Source of the DNA: a virus
IMG/VR virus record: IMGVR_UViG_3300009011_000044
Span: 1-31,702 of that record
Reading direction: 5' to 3' (one strand)
DNA length: 31,702 bases
Below the pieces are notes generated by a model. It was not told the origin of the DNA and did not search any database. It worked only from the letters and a program-made list of their open reading frames with translations. This document shows, piece after piece, positions 1 to 9,749 of this stretch (its first letter is position 1; each line of letters opens with the position of its first letter). Both the position numbers and the translations under genes were made by a program.

Positions 1-198
1 CTGCACATCCTGTGCCCTGGTCGGAATCATCATGAACACGCAGTTGGCCGGGTTGAAGCCCGGAATGCTCAGCGTGTAGTCGGGCGCGACTCCACTGAAG
101 TCGATCACGCCCTGCCAGATCACCTGGTACGTGAAGCTGTTGGTGTCCATGGATAGGGCGCCACTTCCATCAAAAACACGTAGGCCAAATGAAGCCAT
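1..198 (-). CDS. Small protein encoded downstream of gpJ (C-terminus outside window)
   Basis: This leftward reading frame starts at an ATG at 198, three bases after the gpJ stop codon, and stays open to the window edge (66 codons seen). The protein begins MASFGLRVFD and has a beta-rich, soluble look without signal peptide or membrane segment. In many lambda-like Pseudomonas and enterobacterial phages a short conserved protein (the DUF6453 type) with a similar start is found directly after the J gene, and I assign it to that position by resemblance and context only. Its role is not established; a tail-tip or fibre accessory is likely because the genes after J in such phages make fibre components. 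The end of the gene is not in the window. Confidence 0.75.
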   Translation of the reverse strand, partial: MASFGLRVFDGSGALSMDTNSFTYQVIWQGVIDFSGVAPDYTLSIPGFNPANCVFMMIPTRAQDVQ

Positions 199-201
199 GG
201 T

Positions 202-3200
202 TCACCCCAGATAGCCGAGCCGGACACGCAACACGTTGTTGGCGTCGTAGACCGAGACGTTTAGCGAGTTGATCACCAGCCGCCCCTGACCCGGGACGAT
301 ACCGTTGATCTCAAGCGTTCCGTCCTTGTTGAGAATCCAGCCTTGCTGGCCGGCGATGTAGTTGGTCGAGCTGATGTAGCTGCCAATCTTGGCGTTGGTG
401 ATGGTGCCGTCTGCAATAAACGCCGAGTTCATGAACACCTGGCCACCCTGCACCGCAAACGGCACCGAGATGGCGCCGCCGGCGATGGTGTTGACGATGG
501 CAAAGCGATCGGCGCTCACCAGGAACTGACTTTGCAGGCCGGCGCCGGTGTTCTCGATGCCCAAGCCGATGCCGGCTGCGACGTACTGCCCACCCGCCGT
601 TACCTGCATCTTCACCGACCACATGGTCGATAGCTTGCCGCTGGTGTCCGCGTAGGCGGTTGAGGTCTGTTGTATTGCGGCCGTGTTGTCACCGACCGTC
701 ACATTCAACTGTTCGATCTTCGTTGCCGTTGCGGATTGATTGGTGACCACCACTTCCGTCAGGTTAGTAACGTTGGCGGTGATTTGGGTAATGTTGTCGG
801 CATTGGAAGTAATCTTGGCGTCGTAGGTCTTCAGCTCTCGAGCTGTTGCCTCGGTTTCCGACGCCCTTACCTTCTCTTCCGTTGCGATCGCCGCAGTGCT
901 GCTCCACCCCTTCAAGGCGTCGGCCAACTCGCCCTCCCCGTCGTCGTCACGGAAAGAAGCGCGCAGAGCCTGGAACGCTGTCGCCTGAGCAGTGACCGCT
1001 CCGTCGAGCTCGGTGATCTCGGTGGTGTGGGTGGCCACCTGCTCGGCCAGACCGTTTGCTGTTTCGAGAAGGTCGCCCACGTCTGCCCAGTACGTCAGGT
1101 TTGGCGGTGGCGTATCGAGCGGAACAGGCAGCACAGCCTGATAGATGTGACCACCTTCGACGATCAGTTGCCCTTTCGTGTAAAGCAGCTCAGGGTCGTA
1201 GCCCTTCAGTCCGTCCAGCGCATCGATCTGATCCTGAAGCCCAGGGATTTTGTTGATCTCGTCCAGCAGGTCCTGACCGAGTTCGGTTTCACCAATTTGC
1301 CCGGCGATCATTTCCAGAATGGCCGATGCATCCGCGCTCGACTGACCCATCACTCCCAAGCCAACTGGGTAGAACGGCCCAATGTTGCCGGTGCGATCCA
1401 CCAGGCGCGCCCAAAAGAAGAACGTCACGCCAGCTCGAAGGCCCAGCATTGCGTACTCTTTTTGTGGATAGGCAAGATCGGTCAGCTTCGTCGCAGCTTC
1501 AAGGCTGGTCGATGCCCCGTACCAAAGTTCTGTCCGCTGCGTATCCTCCGCGCCATCTGGAAATCCCCAGCGCAGATTGATTCCGAACAACAACGGTGTG
1601 GCAAGAAGGTGAGTGACAGCCGGCGGAAGCCCGGTTTTCCCAAGCAAGTCAGTCAGCACCGAGTTGGTAGGGATGGATGAAACATTCATGGCGCTTACCG
1701 CGCGCACCCTGGCCAAGTACTGACCTGAGTAAATACCTCGCACGTCCACCGCCAACTCACCAGTGCGCGGAACCTTTATCCACTCCCGCGCACCCCATCG
1801 CCATTCAACGTCATACCCGACAGCGCCGGGGGCAGCATCCCAAGCGATAGTCATGTTGGTGACGGCAATGCCCTGCTCAATTACAACGTGCTGGCTGAGC
1901 AGCACCCGGGCCGGAGCCTCTTGTGTACCGATAGGAATGCCACTGATCGGGCGCGTGTCTACAACAGCACCAAAGTCGATTGCGTCGAACTTGCTCGGTT
2001 CATGCTGGATCACCTCGAGCTGGAACTGATGCCACTCGGGCCGGGTGACGTTGCGCACGTAAAACTGCATGACCTTCAGATCGTCGAAGTCGATCACCCA
2101 GCCGCATTCAGCCTCAGGCACTTCGCTGTAGTCGGCCATGACGGTGACGGCACGACCGGCAAACGACTTGATGACACGGCCTTCGGACTTCCCGCTCGGC
2201 AGGTTCAACATCAAGCGCGCACCGGTGGGAATGACCAGGTCGCGGTCGAGTGTTATTACCCGGCCATTTACTGCCGAGATGCGACCACCATTTGCTCGAC
2301 CTGCCAGCATCGGGTCGCCAACGGCGATCACTTGGCCTGGCTTGGGTATATGCCCATCCAGCCCTACACGGAAGGTGCCGCCGCGGGTTTGCAGTTGCTC
2401 AGTCAACAATGCCCACTGACCGGCACGCTGTGCCTGGCCGAGTGATGTACACCCAAAAGCATCGACGTCAAGCTCCCGCACTGAGCCCAACTCACTCAGC
2501 GCCTCGTCGTCGAACACCGGCTCCTTGTCCGTCTCAAAACCCTGAGCAGGGTTGTCCCACGACACCATGGCGTTGGTGTGTCGATCTCGCCAGCGAGTGC
2601 CTTCGTACTGAATGGAACCGTTGTTGAGGATCTGCGCAGGACTGTAGCTGAAGGCCGGATCCCCTGGCATATCTGCATTGACGACGATCTGGCTGCCGTC
2701 CCAGTAGGCCAGGCCGTGGAAGATTGAGGCGAGATCCTGAAGCACGGCATAGGCTTCGGCCTGCTTCTGGAAATAGAGGTTGCAGGTAAAGCGCGGCTCT
2801 TGGCCGCCCTTGCCGTCCGGGACCATCTGGTCGCAGTACTGAGCGATTCGGTACAACGACCAACGATCAACCATCGTCGCGTCAATGCGTTCGCCCAGCC
2901 CGTAATACGGGTGCAGCACCAGGTCGTAAAAGACCCAGGCAGGATTGTTGGTGTAGGCCTCTTTGAATGTCCCGTCCCATACGCCGTTGCTGGTGCCGGT
3001 CCCGCCGGTGGCGTAGGTGCGAGTTTCCGGGTTGTAGTTGGTAGGCACGCGCACAATGCGGCCGCGCATCAACACCGCGATCTTGGCGATATCGCCGCCG
3101 AACTGCTGGGCGTCATACTCAATGCAGCCAACCGACGTCAGCGGATATTCCTGATCGCTGTCGACAACCTCTGCAATGGCCTCGACGACCATGGCATCCT

Positions 3201-3822
3201 GCACCAGCGAACTGTTCGCTTCAGGAGTCAGGCGCCTGGCTCGGATCGTCCAGCGAGCGCCATCCGGTAATTCAATGCGGTGCGATCGCTCGTATTTGGT
3301 GATGTTCTTACGGTCGACAAACGAGGTCAGAACCTGAACATAGGGGCCGTTGTTGGTGGAGATATCCACGGCATAGTCGACGCGCACGCCGTTGATGTTG
3401 CCGCTGGCATCTTGGCTCTGAAGCTGTGGCCAGCTGAGGCGCAGACGCACCGCATCGATCATTGCGTTGTTGATGGTGTGCAGCCACGGGGCAGTGGTGA
3501 GCAACTCCTGCCCGACAGCGATTTCGTTGCTCGACTCGGAGACACCCTCAAGCCGCGGCTGATTAAGCTCTCCCGATCGGAACTGCCATTTCACACCTGG
3601 ATAATTGATGGTGCCGTCTTGCGCCTGAATGGGCGTGCCATCCAGACGCACAGAGCGCAGCCCATCTACCGGGCCTACGATCGGGCCCCAGCTCCACAGG
3701 TAAACAATGCGAGCAGTGGCGATTGATGGGACGCTGTTCGAAGCAATGCTCGGCTGTTTCTGTTTTGCCTGGCCGCCCTTGGCGCCCATCACCGACTGGC
3801 GTTTCTTCGCTACTGCGCCCAT
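202..3822 (-). CDS. J: Tail tip / host-specificity protein J (gpJ-like, central tail fibre)
   Basis: At 1206 aa this is the size expected of lambda gpJ relatives, which form the tip of the non-contractile tail and contact the host receptor. The N-terminal part (about residues 30-620) has the usual gpJ/phage-tip pattern, including a stretch around 290-330 rich in aromatic residues (WVFYDLVLHPYYGLGERI). A fibronectin-III-like region follows at about 635-830, then a coiled, repetitive section and a DUF1983-like C-terminus (about 980-1200) with the motif VSADRFAIVN. The start at 3822 has GGAG eight bases upstream. It is the last large gene of the tail operon, with a stem-loop separating it from gpI. 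Receptor specificity would reside mostly in the C-terminal third; the receptor cannot be told from sequence. Confidence 0.96.
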   Translation of the reverse strand: MGAVAKKRQSVMGAKGGQAKQKQPSIASNSVPSIATARIVYLWSWGPIVGPVDGLRSVRLDGTPIQAQDGTINYPGVKWQFRSGELNQPRLEGVSESSNEIAVGQELLTTAPWLHTINNAMIDAVRLRLSWPQLQSQDASGNINGVRVDYAVDISTNNGPYVQVLTSFVDRKNITKYERSHRIELPDGARWTIRARRLTPEANSSLVQDAMVVEAIAEVVDSDQEYPLTSVGCIEYDAQQFGGDIAKIAVLMRGRIVRVPTNYNPETRTYATGGTGTSNGVWDGTFKEAYTNNPAWVFYDLVLHPYYGLGERIDATMVDRWSLYRIAQYCDQMVPDGKGGQEPRFTCNLYFQKQAEAYAVLQDLASIFHGLAYWDGSQIVVNADMPGDPAFSYSPAQILNNGSIQYEGTRWRDRHTNAMVSWDNPAQGFETDKEPVFDDEALSELGSVRELDVDAFGCTSLGQAQRAGQWALLTEQLQTRGGTFRVGLDGHIPKPGQVIAVGDPMLAGRANGGRISAVNGRVITLDRDLVIPTGARLMLNLPSGKSEGRVIKSFAGRAVTVMADYSEVPEAECGWVIDFDDLKVMQFYVRNVTRPEWHQFQLEVIQHEPSKFDAIDFGAVVDTRPISGIPIGTQEAPARVLLSQHVVIEQGIAVTNMTIAWDAAPGAVGYDVEWRWGAREWIKVPRTGELAVDVRGIYSGQYLARVRAVSAMNVSSIPTNSVLTDLLGKTGLPPAVTHLLATPLLFGINLRWGFPDGAEDTQRTELWYGASTSLEAATKLTDLAYPQKEYAMLGLRAGVTFFFWARLVDRTGNIGPFYPVGLGVMGQSSADASAILEMIAGQIGETELGQDLLDEINKIPGLQDQIDALDGLKGYDPELLYTKGQLIVEGGHIYQAVLPVPLDTPPPNLTYWADVGDLLETANGLAEQVATHTTEITELDGAVTAQATAFQALRASFRDDDGEGELADALKGWSSTAAIATEEKVRASETEATARELKTYDAKITSNADNITQITANVTNLTEVVVTNQSATATKIEQLNVTVGDNTAAIQQTSTAYADTSGKLSTMWSVKMQVTAGGQYVAAGIGLGIENTGAGLQSQFLVSADRFAIVNTIAGGAISVPFAVQGGQVFMNSAFIADGTITNAKIGSYISSTNYIAGQQGWILNKDGTLEINGIVPGQGRLVINSLNVSVYDANNVLRVRLGYLG

Positions 3823-3842
3823 TCCGGGATCTCCATAAATGC

Positions 3843-3863
3843 AAAAACCCGCCGAAGCGGGTT
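3843..3863 (-). terminator. Stem-loop with U-tract between gpI and gpJ
   Basis: In the leftward direction a 7-bp stem (AACCCGC / GCGGGTT) is closed by a TTCG loop and followed by five T residues. It begins 19 bases after the gpI stop codon. It has the form of an intrinsic terminator inside the late operon, so J needs antitermination, read-through or its own promoter. Confidence 0.8.
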
Positions 3864-3881
3864 ATGGGTGTTGCCGAGGAG

Positions 3882-4469
3882 TCAGATGTTGTCTTGCGTG
3901 TAGATGCCCCCAGACTCAACGGCGCCGCCGATCTCCCGTTCGCCATACAGCAGCGGGTACGGATTGCCCTGGGCGATGGTGGTTACAGCGCTGCCGAAGC
4001 CGTAGCTCGGGTTGTTACCGTCTTCATTTTTATCGCTGGTGTTGGCCTTGGTCGTGGGGGATAGCATTTGCACCACACCACCCAAGCCAACCGCGGCGCC
4101 GGCAGCTAGCAGGCCCATGCCCAAGGTCGACGTCGTGCCGCCGGTGAACAGGCCTGCAACGACCAATGCCACGCCAAGCAAGGTCTGGAACATGCCAGCC
4201 TGCTTGCTTCCTTGGATGATCGGCATGATGCGGATCGCACTTGGCCCTGCCGACTTGAGGTCAAGCTCCTGCTCACCTACGTTTTTCTCGTCAATGAACA
4301 CCGCAAACACCAGCCCGCGCTCCTCGGCGCTGCGAAGGAACTGCTCGAAGCCCGGCTTCATGTTGCACAACGCGCTCATGGCGTCGCGGAAGCCATACAG
4401 GTCGAGCAGGTACTCACGACCAAAGCGTTTTCCAAGCACGCCGCCCAGCTTGATGGTGGTCATCGTCAT
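3882..4469 (-). CDS. I: Tail assembly protein I (gpI-like)
   Basis: The 195-aa protein has the lambda gpI layout: an N-terminal ubiquitin-like domain (about 1-85, starting MTMTTIKLGGVLGKRFGR) followed by a hydrophobic, Gly/Ala-rich segment (about 95-135, GVALVVAGLFTGG and GLLAAGAAVGLGG) and a short polar tail. gpI takes part in tail-tip assembly and is not thought to remain in the finished virion. The gene lies between gpK (four-base overlap, 4466-4469) and gpJ, exactly the lambda order K-I-J. A U-tract hairpin follows its stop codon. The alternative start two codons in (MTTIKLGG) is equally possible. Confidence 0.93.
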   Translation of the reverse strand: MTMTTIKLGGVLGKRFGREYLLDLYGFRDAMSALCNMKPGFEQFLRSAEERGLVFAVFIDEKNVGEQELDLKSAGPSAIRIMPIIQGSKQAGMFQTLLGVALVVAGLFTGGTTSTLGMGLLAAGAAVGLGGVVQMLSPTTKANTSDKNEDGNNPSYGFGSAVTTIAQGNPYPLLYGEREIGGAVESGGIYTQDNI

Positions 4470-5248
4470 GGTCTGTAATCCTTATGCCTCAAGATCAACT
4501 TCACGCGGTTCGCCTGCGACCAGCCGAAGATTTCCCGGCACGCCAGGCGCCCGGCCATGTGGTGGTAAATGAACGGGCCCGATCCACCGAGCTTTGGTGC
4601 CGGCTCGCTGACAAACGCGGGCTCGTCGCCCAGATAGATCACGGCGTGATTGGGATGGAAGCATGGGCGGCCGAGTGTCGGAACCTGCAACACCAGCATG
4701 TCACCGCGCTGCGCAGTCTCCACCTGGTAGAAACCGGTGGCCTTGAAGTTATCTTCGTAAAGGCTGGGGCCGGCCTCTTCCTCCCACCATAGGTCATGGC
4801 GTTCGAAGTTCGGCAGCACCAGCCCGGCCTCGCGGGCGTACCAGTCACGGCAAGCAGCCCAACAGTCTAGAAGTCCATGGGAAAAGTCGCGGGCCAGCAG
4901 CGGCGCTTGGAAACCAGTGGGCTTGAACCATTCGAACTCACCACCCGGCCAGCCCACGATCCCCCAAGGCAACTCATGCAATTCGCAGCTGACGCGATCG
5001 GCCATGCTCGGCGCTGGAGCTTTGTCGGGATGGCTGTGAATGATCGCCACGACTACCCCGCGATCTTCGGCGGCCGCCAGGTCTCGCTCATCGATCTGGA
5101 AATTCTCCCGGGCGGTCTTTGCTTTGTTGCCGCACGGAACGTAAACGCGGCCGGCCTCAGTGCTGACCAGCACACCGCAAGCCTCTGCCGGGTAGTCGCG
5201 CTCGGCATGAGCACGGATCTCTGCCTGCAATTTCTGATTGATCCGCAT
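4466..5248 (-). CDS. K: Tail tip protein K (JAMM peptidase plus NlpC/P60 domains)
   Basis: I place the start at 5248 (MRINQKLQ, 260 aa) because GAGGT precedes it by six bases and the gpL stop ends at 5251; an upstream in-frame ATG at 5335 lies inside gpL. The N-terminal half is a complete JAMM/MPN domain: Glu22, then His71-x-His73, Ser81 and Asp84 in the exact H-x-H-x7-S-x2-D spacing. The C-terminal half is an NlpC/P60 cysteine-peptidase fold with Cys129 (in LLDCW) and His201 (in NHAVIYLG). Lambda gpK has the same two domains and acts in tail-tip assembly, possibly also trimming peptidoglycan during DNA entry. All key residues are present, so both activities could be intact. Confidence 0.95.
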   Translation of the reverse strand: MRINQKLQAEIRAHAERDYPAEACGVLVSTEAGRVYVPCGNKAKTARENFQIDERDLAAAEDRGVVVAIIHSHPDKAPAPSMADRVSCELHELPWGIVGWPGGEFEWFKPTGFQAPLLARDFSHGLLDCWAACRDWYAREAGLVLPNFERHDLWWEEEAGPSLYEDNFKATGFYQVETAQRGDMLVLQVPTLGRPCFHPNHAVIYLGDEPAFVSEPAPKLGGSGPFIYHHMAGRLACREIFGWSQANRVKLILRHKDYRP

Positions 5249-5250
5249 GA

Positions 5251-5952
5251 TTACCTCGAAGATGCGATCAGGCTCGCGCCCATGGATCCGCCAAATCGGC
5301 GAGTGTTGCCGCGAAGCTTGCAGCTGCTCCACCAACCGCCACAGCGATCGAGAGCAGGGTTGTCCGTGGGCTCATTCTTTTTCGTGAACATCACGGTACC
5401 GGTGTAGGCACAGGCTTCGCCCCGGTAACCGCCCCGACAGGCCCAGCGGCAGAGCTTGGTGATCTGCTGCGAGGGCAGCATCTGTCCTTCCATGTCCGTG
5501 GGTCCGGACAGATCGAAGGTCAGCGACTCGAATGTTTCAGCGGTCTTCTGCTCGATGTACCAGAGGTTGATCTTGCTCTGGTTGCTGGCAGTGGGATTGC
5601 CGTCGGGGAAGTTGGCTGCGTCCAGGAAGTGGCGGAACGTTTCGATGACGCGCACTTTGGCCCCGGCAAGATCGCGGAACTGCAAGCACAACGCGGTCAG
5701 TGCGCCGCGCACGCCACCAAGTTCGTTGGCCACTTGCAAGGTGGGCGAAGCAGGCCGGCCATCGCCGCGAATATCGAAACCCTTCGCCGTGATCTGAAGC
5801 GGTGAATACAGCTGGCCTTGCCAGATGATGTCCCCTTCTTGAGCATGGCCGTGAAAGCGCCAGAGGTTCGCGCCCAGGCGCGTGGCGTCCAGCTCGAACA
5901 AGCGGATCTGATTACCTGGCTCAAGCTTTTGGATGTCTGCGTTGTAATTCAT
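5251..5952 (-). CDS. L: Minor tail protein L (Fe-S tail tip protein)
   Basis: The start at 5952 (MNYNADIQKL, 233 aa) has GGAG five bases upstream; an extension to 5994 would run through the preceding stem-loop and is unlikely. Lambda gpL is a tail-tip hub protein that binds an iron-sulfur cluster through C-terminal cysteines. This protein has five cysteines in that region (about residues 168, 172, 181, 204 and 211), in the pattern LCRWACRGG ... EACAY ... DRCGGWW ... SCK, which fits the family. It sits between gpM and gpK as in lambda; its stop is directly followed by the gpK start. Confidence 0.93.
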   Translation of the reverse strand: MNYNADIQKLEPGNQIRLFELDATRLGANLWRFHGHAQEGDIIWQGQLYSPLQITAKGFDIRGDGRPASPTLQVANELGGVRGALTALCLQFRDLAGAKVRVIETFRHFLDAANFPDGNPTASNQSKINLWYIEQKTAETFESLTFDLSGPTDMEGQMLPSQQITKLCRWACRGGYRGEACAYTGTVMFTKKNEPTDNPALDRCGGWWSSCKLRGNTRRFGGSMGASLIASSR

Positions 5953-5959
5953 AAGGCTC

Positions 5960-5989
5960 CAGAAACAACAAACCCCGCACTTGGCGGGG
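5960..5989 (-). terminator. Stem-loop between gpM and gpL
   Basis: Leftward, a 6-bp GC stem (CCCCGC / GCGGGG) with a 5-base loop is followed by a T-rich run (TTTGTTGTTT). It starts 18 bases after the gpM stop and ends just before the gpL ribosome-binding site. It looks like a terminator or attenuator inside the tail operon. Confidence 0.7.
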
Positions 5990-6006
5990 CTCATCCACTT
6001 GGAAAA

Positions 6007-6351
6007 TCAGGGTGTGTAGACCTGCTTGAAGGCGAAGGTCAGCGTGAACAAGCCATTGCCCAAGGGTCTGGGCTTGTACCCGTTGCATTTATAGCGACCC
6101 TGGATTCCTCCCGGCGGCGTCCAAAGGAACGACTTGTAACCCTCGTGACGATCAAGAAAAGCCCAAACCAGCGGCAACTCATCGCCCTCCTCCTGCGATC
6201 CGGTATGCGTCAGGTTCCACACCTGACTCTTGGTGTTGATGCCGATTCCGCCGGACTGGACATAACCGTCGCCGAACTCGTTTTCCCAGGTGCGCTGGGA
6301 GACATCGCCATCGGCGCCGAGCTGTACGTCGTAAATGAATACCTCGGCCAT
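6007..6351 (-). CDS. M: Minor tail protein M (gpM-like)
   Basis: The 114-aa protein matches the gpM family in size and pattern: an early acidic beta-strand region (WENEFGDGYVQSGGIGIN), a central WNLTHTG and a C-terminal stretch ending LTFAFKQVYTP. gpM is a small ring-forming tail-tip protein that links the tape measure and tail tube end to gpL. Its ATG overlaps the tape-measure stop codon by one base (TGATG), so translation is probably coupled. A stem-loop follows the stop codon. Confidence 0.93.
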   Translation of the reverse strand: MAEVFIYDVQLGADGDVSQRTWENEFGDGYVQSGGIGINTKSQVWNLTHTGSQEEGDELPLVWAFLDRHEGYKSFLWTPPGGIQGRYKCNGYKPRPLGNGLFTLTFAFKQVYTP

Positions 6352-9300
6352 CAGTTCCGCCTCCAGAGTCGGCCGCCTTGGCGCATTTCCCGATCAAGGA
6401 ACTGACCGAAGCTGGACTCAAGGCCGGCACTGATTGATTCGCCTTGCATTTGCGCTTGCTGCTCGCTCATGCCTGGCTGCGCCTGCACCGTCACCGGAGC
6501 GTTGAAGATAATGGGCGCCGGCCCGCCCGATGAAGAATCACCGCCACCGCTGCCGCCGGACGAACTGATCATCGCGGCCTTCCCGTTACTCATTGCCTCC
6601 AGTGTTCCAACGCCTATCCGCGCTGTTGCCTCAGAGTTGAACACGTACTCACCACGGTGGACCGGCCCGGCGATTTCGTCGCGTCGGCCGTTGCCGGTGT
6701 AGCCCCCCTCCATGAAGCCCACGCCGGACATAGCAGTCATGCCCACCGCCGAAGCGAGCGGACCTGTGACGCTCAGTGCCGTAGCCATTGCCGCAGGCGC
6801 AGCCGCTGGGCCGATGATCGGGATCGCAGCTGTCGACGCATAGGCGTTCAGTCCGGCCTGTAGCGACATCGCTGCCGCATTGGCGCCGAGGGTTCCCGCC
6901 GCGGTTGCCTGAGTGGATTTGCCGACCAGCAATTGCACGCCCTGATAAATCAACCACTGAGCAGCCATATCGCCCAGGGCCTTGAGCATCGACTTAGCGA
7001 AGTTGCCGACCATGTCGCCCAGCGCGTCGCTGGCATCTTCCGCGCCGCTGGCCACATCCGAGAAGAACGTGCCCAGGTCGCTGGTGGCCGTACCAAGCGC
7101 GCCAGACGTGAAGTCGGCGGCGATCTGCGAATAGTCCCGCGCTGCATCGGCATAGTTTGCCCACGCTTCGTTGACGCCATTCATCCAGTTAACTTGCTGC
7201 TCGTCCGTAGCGGCGTAGAAGTTTTCCTGCGCCACCAGGCGCTTGTTCAACTCGTCCTGTAAAACCTGAGTTTCGCTGGCATAGAGCTCCGGCGTGATCT
7301 GCCCGGTGTTGCGCTGCTCGTTGAGGCTTACCACATCAGCGGCATACTTCTGCCGCATGGCCAGGTCGGCGCGCATCCGGTCGCGGGCTTTGTCGCCCAT
7401 CCCAATGCCGGCCAGCTCTTGGTCGAAACCGTCCTTTGTGGTTTGGGTGGTGAGGCCTTGGGCATTCTTGAACGCCGTGAGTTTCAGGTCGTCTTCGTTG
7501 GCCTTCTTCAGCTTGTTCAGCGCATCGAGCTCGGCAGCCATGCCCATGAGCTTTTTCTTTTGCGCCTCGCTCAGCTTGCCGAGCTTTCCTTCCTGCAACT
7601 CGAAGGACAGCTTCATGGCCTCCGTTGCGTCTTTCTGCTTGTCGCCCGTGGTGTTGAGTAGCTCGATCTGACGCTTGTAGCCTTGCTCGGCGGTATCGAA
7701 TGACTTGAGCTGCTGCTTCGCGGAAGAGCTCGCTTCGGAGGTGTTCTTCTTCAGCGCCTTGGCCGCTGCATCATCGGCGGCCTTCTGCGCATCCTTGGCC
7801 GATGCCGCGGAGCGGATGGCGACAATCATCCCTTCCGTTAAATCTGTGTTTTCAGCAATAAAGCGATTGGCTGCCTCAAGGCTGGTTTTGTCCTGAGCAG
7901 CACCCAGCTGTTTCTGCAATTGCTCAAGATATTTCTGCCCGGCTTGTTCGGCGGCGGCGACTGCAGCGTTGTTCTTGCCTCTCGCCGCGGTATTGATGTC
8001 AGTTTCGCCGGTCAGTTCTGCGAGTGTCTGTCGCTGCTTATCAAGGACAGAGGTGAGATCTGCAACCTTGATCTGCCCAGTTTCAATGGACTGCGCCATC
8101 TCCTCAGTAACGCCTGGAATCAGGCGGACTTGGTCTGCTACTGATTTCCAATCTACTGCCTGACCCGTGGCAGAGTCGGCAACCGCCTTGTTAACAATGT
8201 CCATTGCCGATTGAAATTCGGCAGGGAGCGGGACAATGCCAGCCATAAAACCGGAAGCGCCAGCCAGCCCGGCATTTGTCAGACTTGCCTGAAATTCAAA
8301 AGCAATCGAGCTCGCAGCGCCGGAGAGGTCTTTTACTGTATCCGCAATGGAAGTGCGCAATTCGCGCAGCGTGACCGACTGAGTTGCTCGATTTAGTTTA
8401 TTGAAACGCTCAGCCAACTTGTCGAGGGGATCATTCAGGTCGCCGAGCTTCTGCTCAAGAACGCTAGTGTTGTCGCGCAGCGTTAGAAAGGCAGTGGCAG
8501 CGCCGATCGCGAGTGATGCGATACCAAGCGGTCCGCCTAGGACGCCCATGATTACACCGGTGGTCCGGCTCAAGCCAGCTTGAGCGGCTGCGACTACGGT
8601 TGTTGCGCGAGCCTCAACCAGGCGCGCCTCGGCAAGCTGTATCGACATCTGCGTCTGAACTGCCGTACCACGTGCAGCAACCGCTTCTTTCTGAGCGAGA
8701 AATACCGATGTCTGTGCTTTTTGTTGCTCAGCTTCCGCGGCGAGCAGAACTGCTGCCGCCTGAGCTTTCCTTGCAGCGGCATCTTTGAATGCGGAGTAAA
8801 TGGAAACCGCCGCGGAATCTGCTGCGCTCACACCGTAACGGGTCAAGGCGGCAATGGCTGCAACGATAGCGATGTCAGCAAGCGTTTCAAAATTGTCGCC
8901 CAGTTTTCCGATGCCGCTCGCCAGAACCCCGGCGAAATCAGTCGTTTCATTCAAGCGGCCGATGTACACAGTGAAGGCATTCGAAAGGTTCTGCACAGCA
9001 TCACGAACAGCAACGCTCATGATGTCCGCCAATACACCATTGGCTTCGGCGGATTTTTGCAAACCCTCGGTAAGAATATCGAGACCCAACTTGCCCTGAG
9101 CACCTAGGCTCCGGATTTCTTCAGCTGTTTTACCGGTGGACTTCGCGATCGTGTCAACTACGGTCGGCATCGCCGCAAGAATTGACTGCCAGCCGTCAGC
9201 CTCAACCTTTCCGGTCTGAAGCGCTTTTGAATAAGCATCGATTGCCGAACTGGCTTTATCTGCAGATGCAGAGTTGGTCACCAAAAGAAAGCTGAAGCTG

Positions 9301-9749
9301 TCCATCACATCCAGCGCCTGGCTGGTGTTGTAGCCCATGGACTTCAGGCTATCCGAAGTTCTGATGTACAGCTCTTGCGCTTCAGCGAGTGGTCGGTAAG
9401 TGCGTTTAGCAGTGTCCAGCAACCTCTGCTGGACTAAATCGTACTCGCCGACACTGCTGGTCGCGATTCCTATACGGTCAGACATTTGACCGTAAGAGTC
9501 TGCCGCTTCTAGAATCTTGCCGATTGAAGCAGCGCCAATGGCTCCTGCGAGTGCGCCTTTAATCAAGTCGCTTGCGTTTTGCGCCCGCTCGCCAGCTCGA
9601 TCAAACGCATCATCGATATGACCAAGATTTTTATCAATCTTTCCCGACGCCTGTGCGACGCTGGAATCTGCACGGGCCATCTCCTGGCGCAGTTGTGCAG
9701 TGGTCGCCTCAATGCGGACCAGCATCCCCTGTACGTCGGTATCTGCCAT
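6351..9749 (-). CDS. H: Tape measure protein (gpH-like)
   Basis: This 1132-aa protein sets tail length and is delivered through the tube during infection. The N-terminus (about 1-250) has the lambda-type tape-measure domain, followed by long helical, coiled-coil-rich stretches with many Ala, Gln and Lys residues. A hydrophobic segment near residues 395-425 (GVIMGVLGGPLGIASLAIGA) could insert into the host membrane. The C-terminus contains the conserved YTGNGRRDEIAGPVHRGEYV motif seen in many lambda-type tape measures. It lies between the tail chaperone genes and gpM; the usual arrangement is broken only by the secreted ORF at 9805-10176. By the rule of about 1.5 angstrom per residue the tail would be somewhat longer than lambda's, which is an estimate only. 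Confidence 0.95.
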   Translation of the reverse strand: MADTDVQGMLVRIEATTAQLRQEMARADSSVAQASGKIDKNLGHIDDAFDRAGERAQNASDLIKGALAGAIGAASIGKILEAADSYGQMSDRIGIATSSVGEYDLVQQRLLDTAKRTYRPLAEAQELYIRTSDSLKSMGYNTSQALDVMDSFSFLLVTNSASADKASSAIDAYSKALQTGKVEADGWQSILAAMPTVVDTIAKSTGKTAEEIRSLGAQGKLGLDILTEGLQKSAEANGVLADIMSVAVRDAVQNLSNAFTVYIGRLNETTDFAGVLASGIGKLGDNFETLADIAIVAAIAALTRYGVSAADSAAVSIYSAFKDAAARKAQAAAVLLAAEAEQQKAQTSVFLAQKEAVAARGTAVQTQMSIQLAEARLVEARATTVVAAAQAGLSRTTGVIMGVLGGPLGIASLAIGAATAFLTLRDNTSVLEQKLGDLNDPLDKLAERFNKLNRATQSVTLRELRTSIADTVKDLSGAASSIAFEFQASLTNAGLAGASGFMAGIVPLPAEFQSAMDIVNKAVADSATGQAVDWKSVADQVRLIPGVTEEMAQSIETGQIKVADLTSVLDKQRQTLAELTGETDINTAARGKNNAAVAAAEQAGQKYLEQLQKQLGAAQDKTSLEAANRFIAENTDLTEGMIVAIRSAASAKDAQKAADDAAAKALKKNTSEASSSAKQQLKSFDTAEQGYKRQIELLNTTGDKQKDATEAMKLSFELQEGKLGKLSEAQKKKLMGMAAELDALNKLKKANEDDLKLTAFKNAQGLTTQTTKDGFDQELAGIGMGDKARDRMRADLAMRQKYAADVVSLNEQRNTGQITPELYASETQVLQDELNKRLVAQENFYAATDEQQVNWMNGVNEAWANYADAARDYSQIAADFTSGALGTATSDLGTFFSDVASGAEDASDALGDMVGNFAKSMLKALGDMAAQWLIYQGVQLLVGKSTQATAAGTLGANAAAMSLQAGLNAYASTAAIPIIGPAAAPAAMATALSVTGPLASAVGMTAMSGVGFMEGGYTGNGRRDEIAGPVHRGEYVFNSEATARIGVGTLEAMSNGKAAMISSSGGSGGGDSSSGGPAPIIFNAPVTVQAQPGMSEQQAQMQGESISAGLESSFGQFLDREMRQGGRLWRRN

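Noticed and set aside
670-1680. Long rightward frame opposite gpJ
   Set aside because: It is the mirror of strong gpJ codons; the protein is Cys- and Arg-rich without domains, and there is no ribosome-binding site.
8580-9107. Rightward 175-codon frame inside the tape measure gene
   Set aside because: Opposite strand of a well-supported tape measure coding region; Cys-rich and unlike any family.
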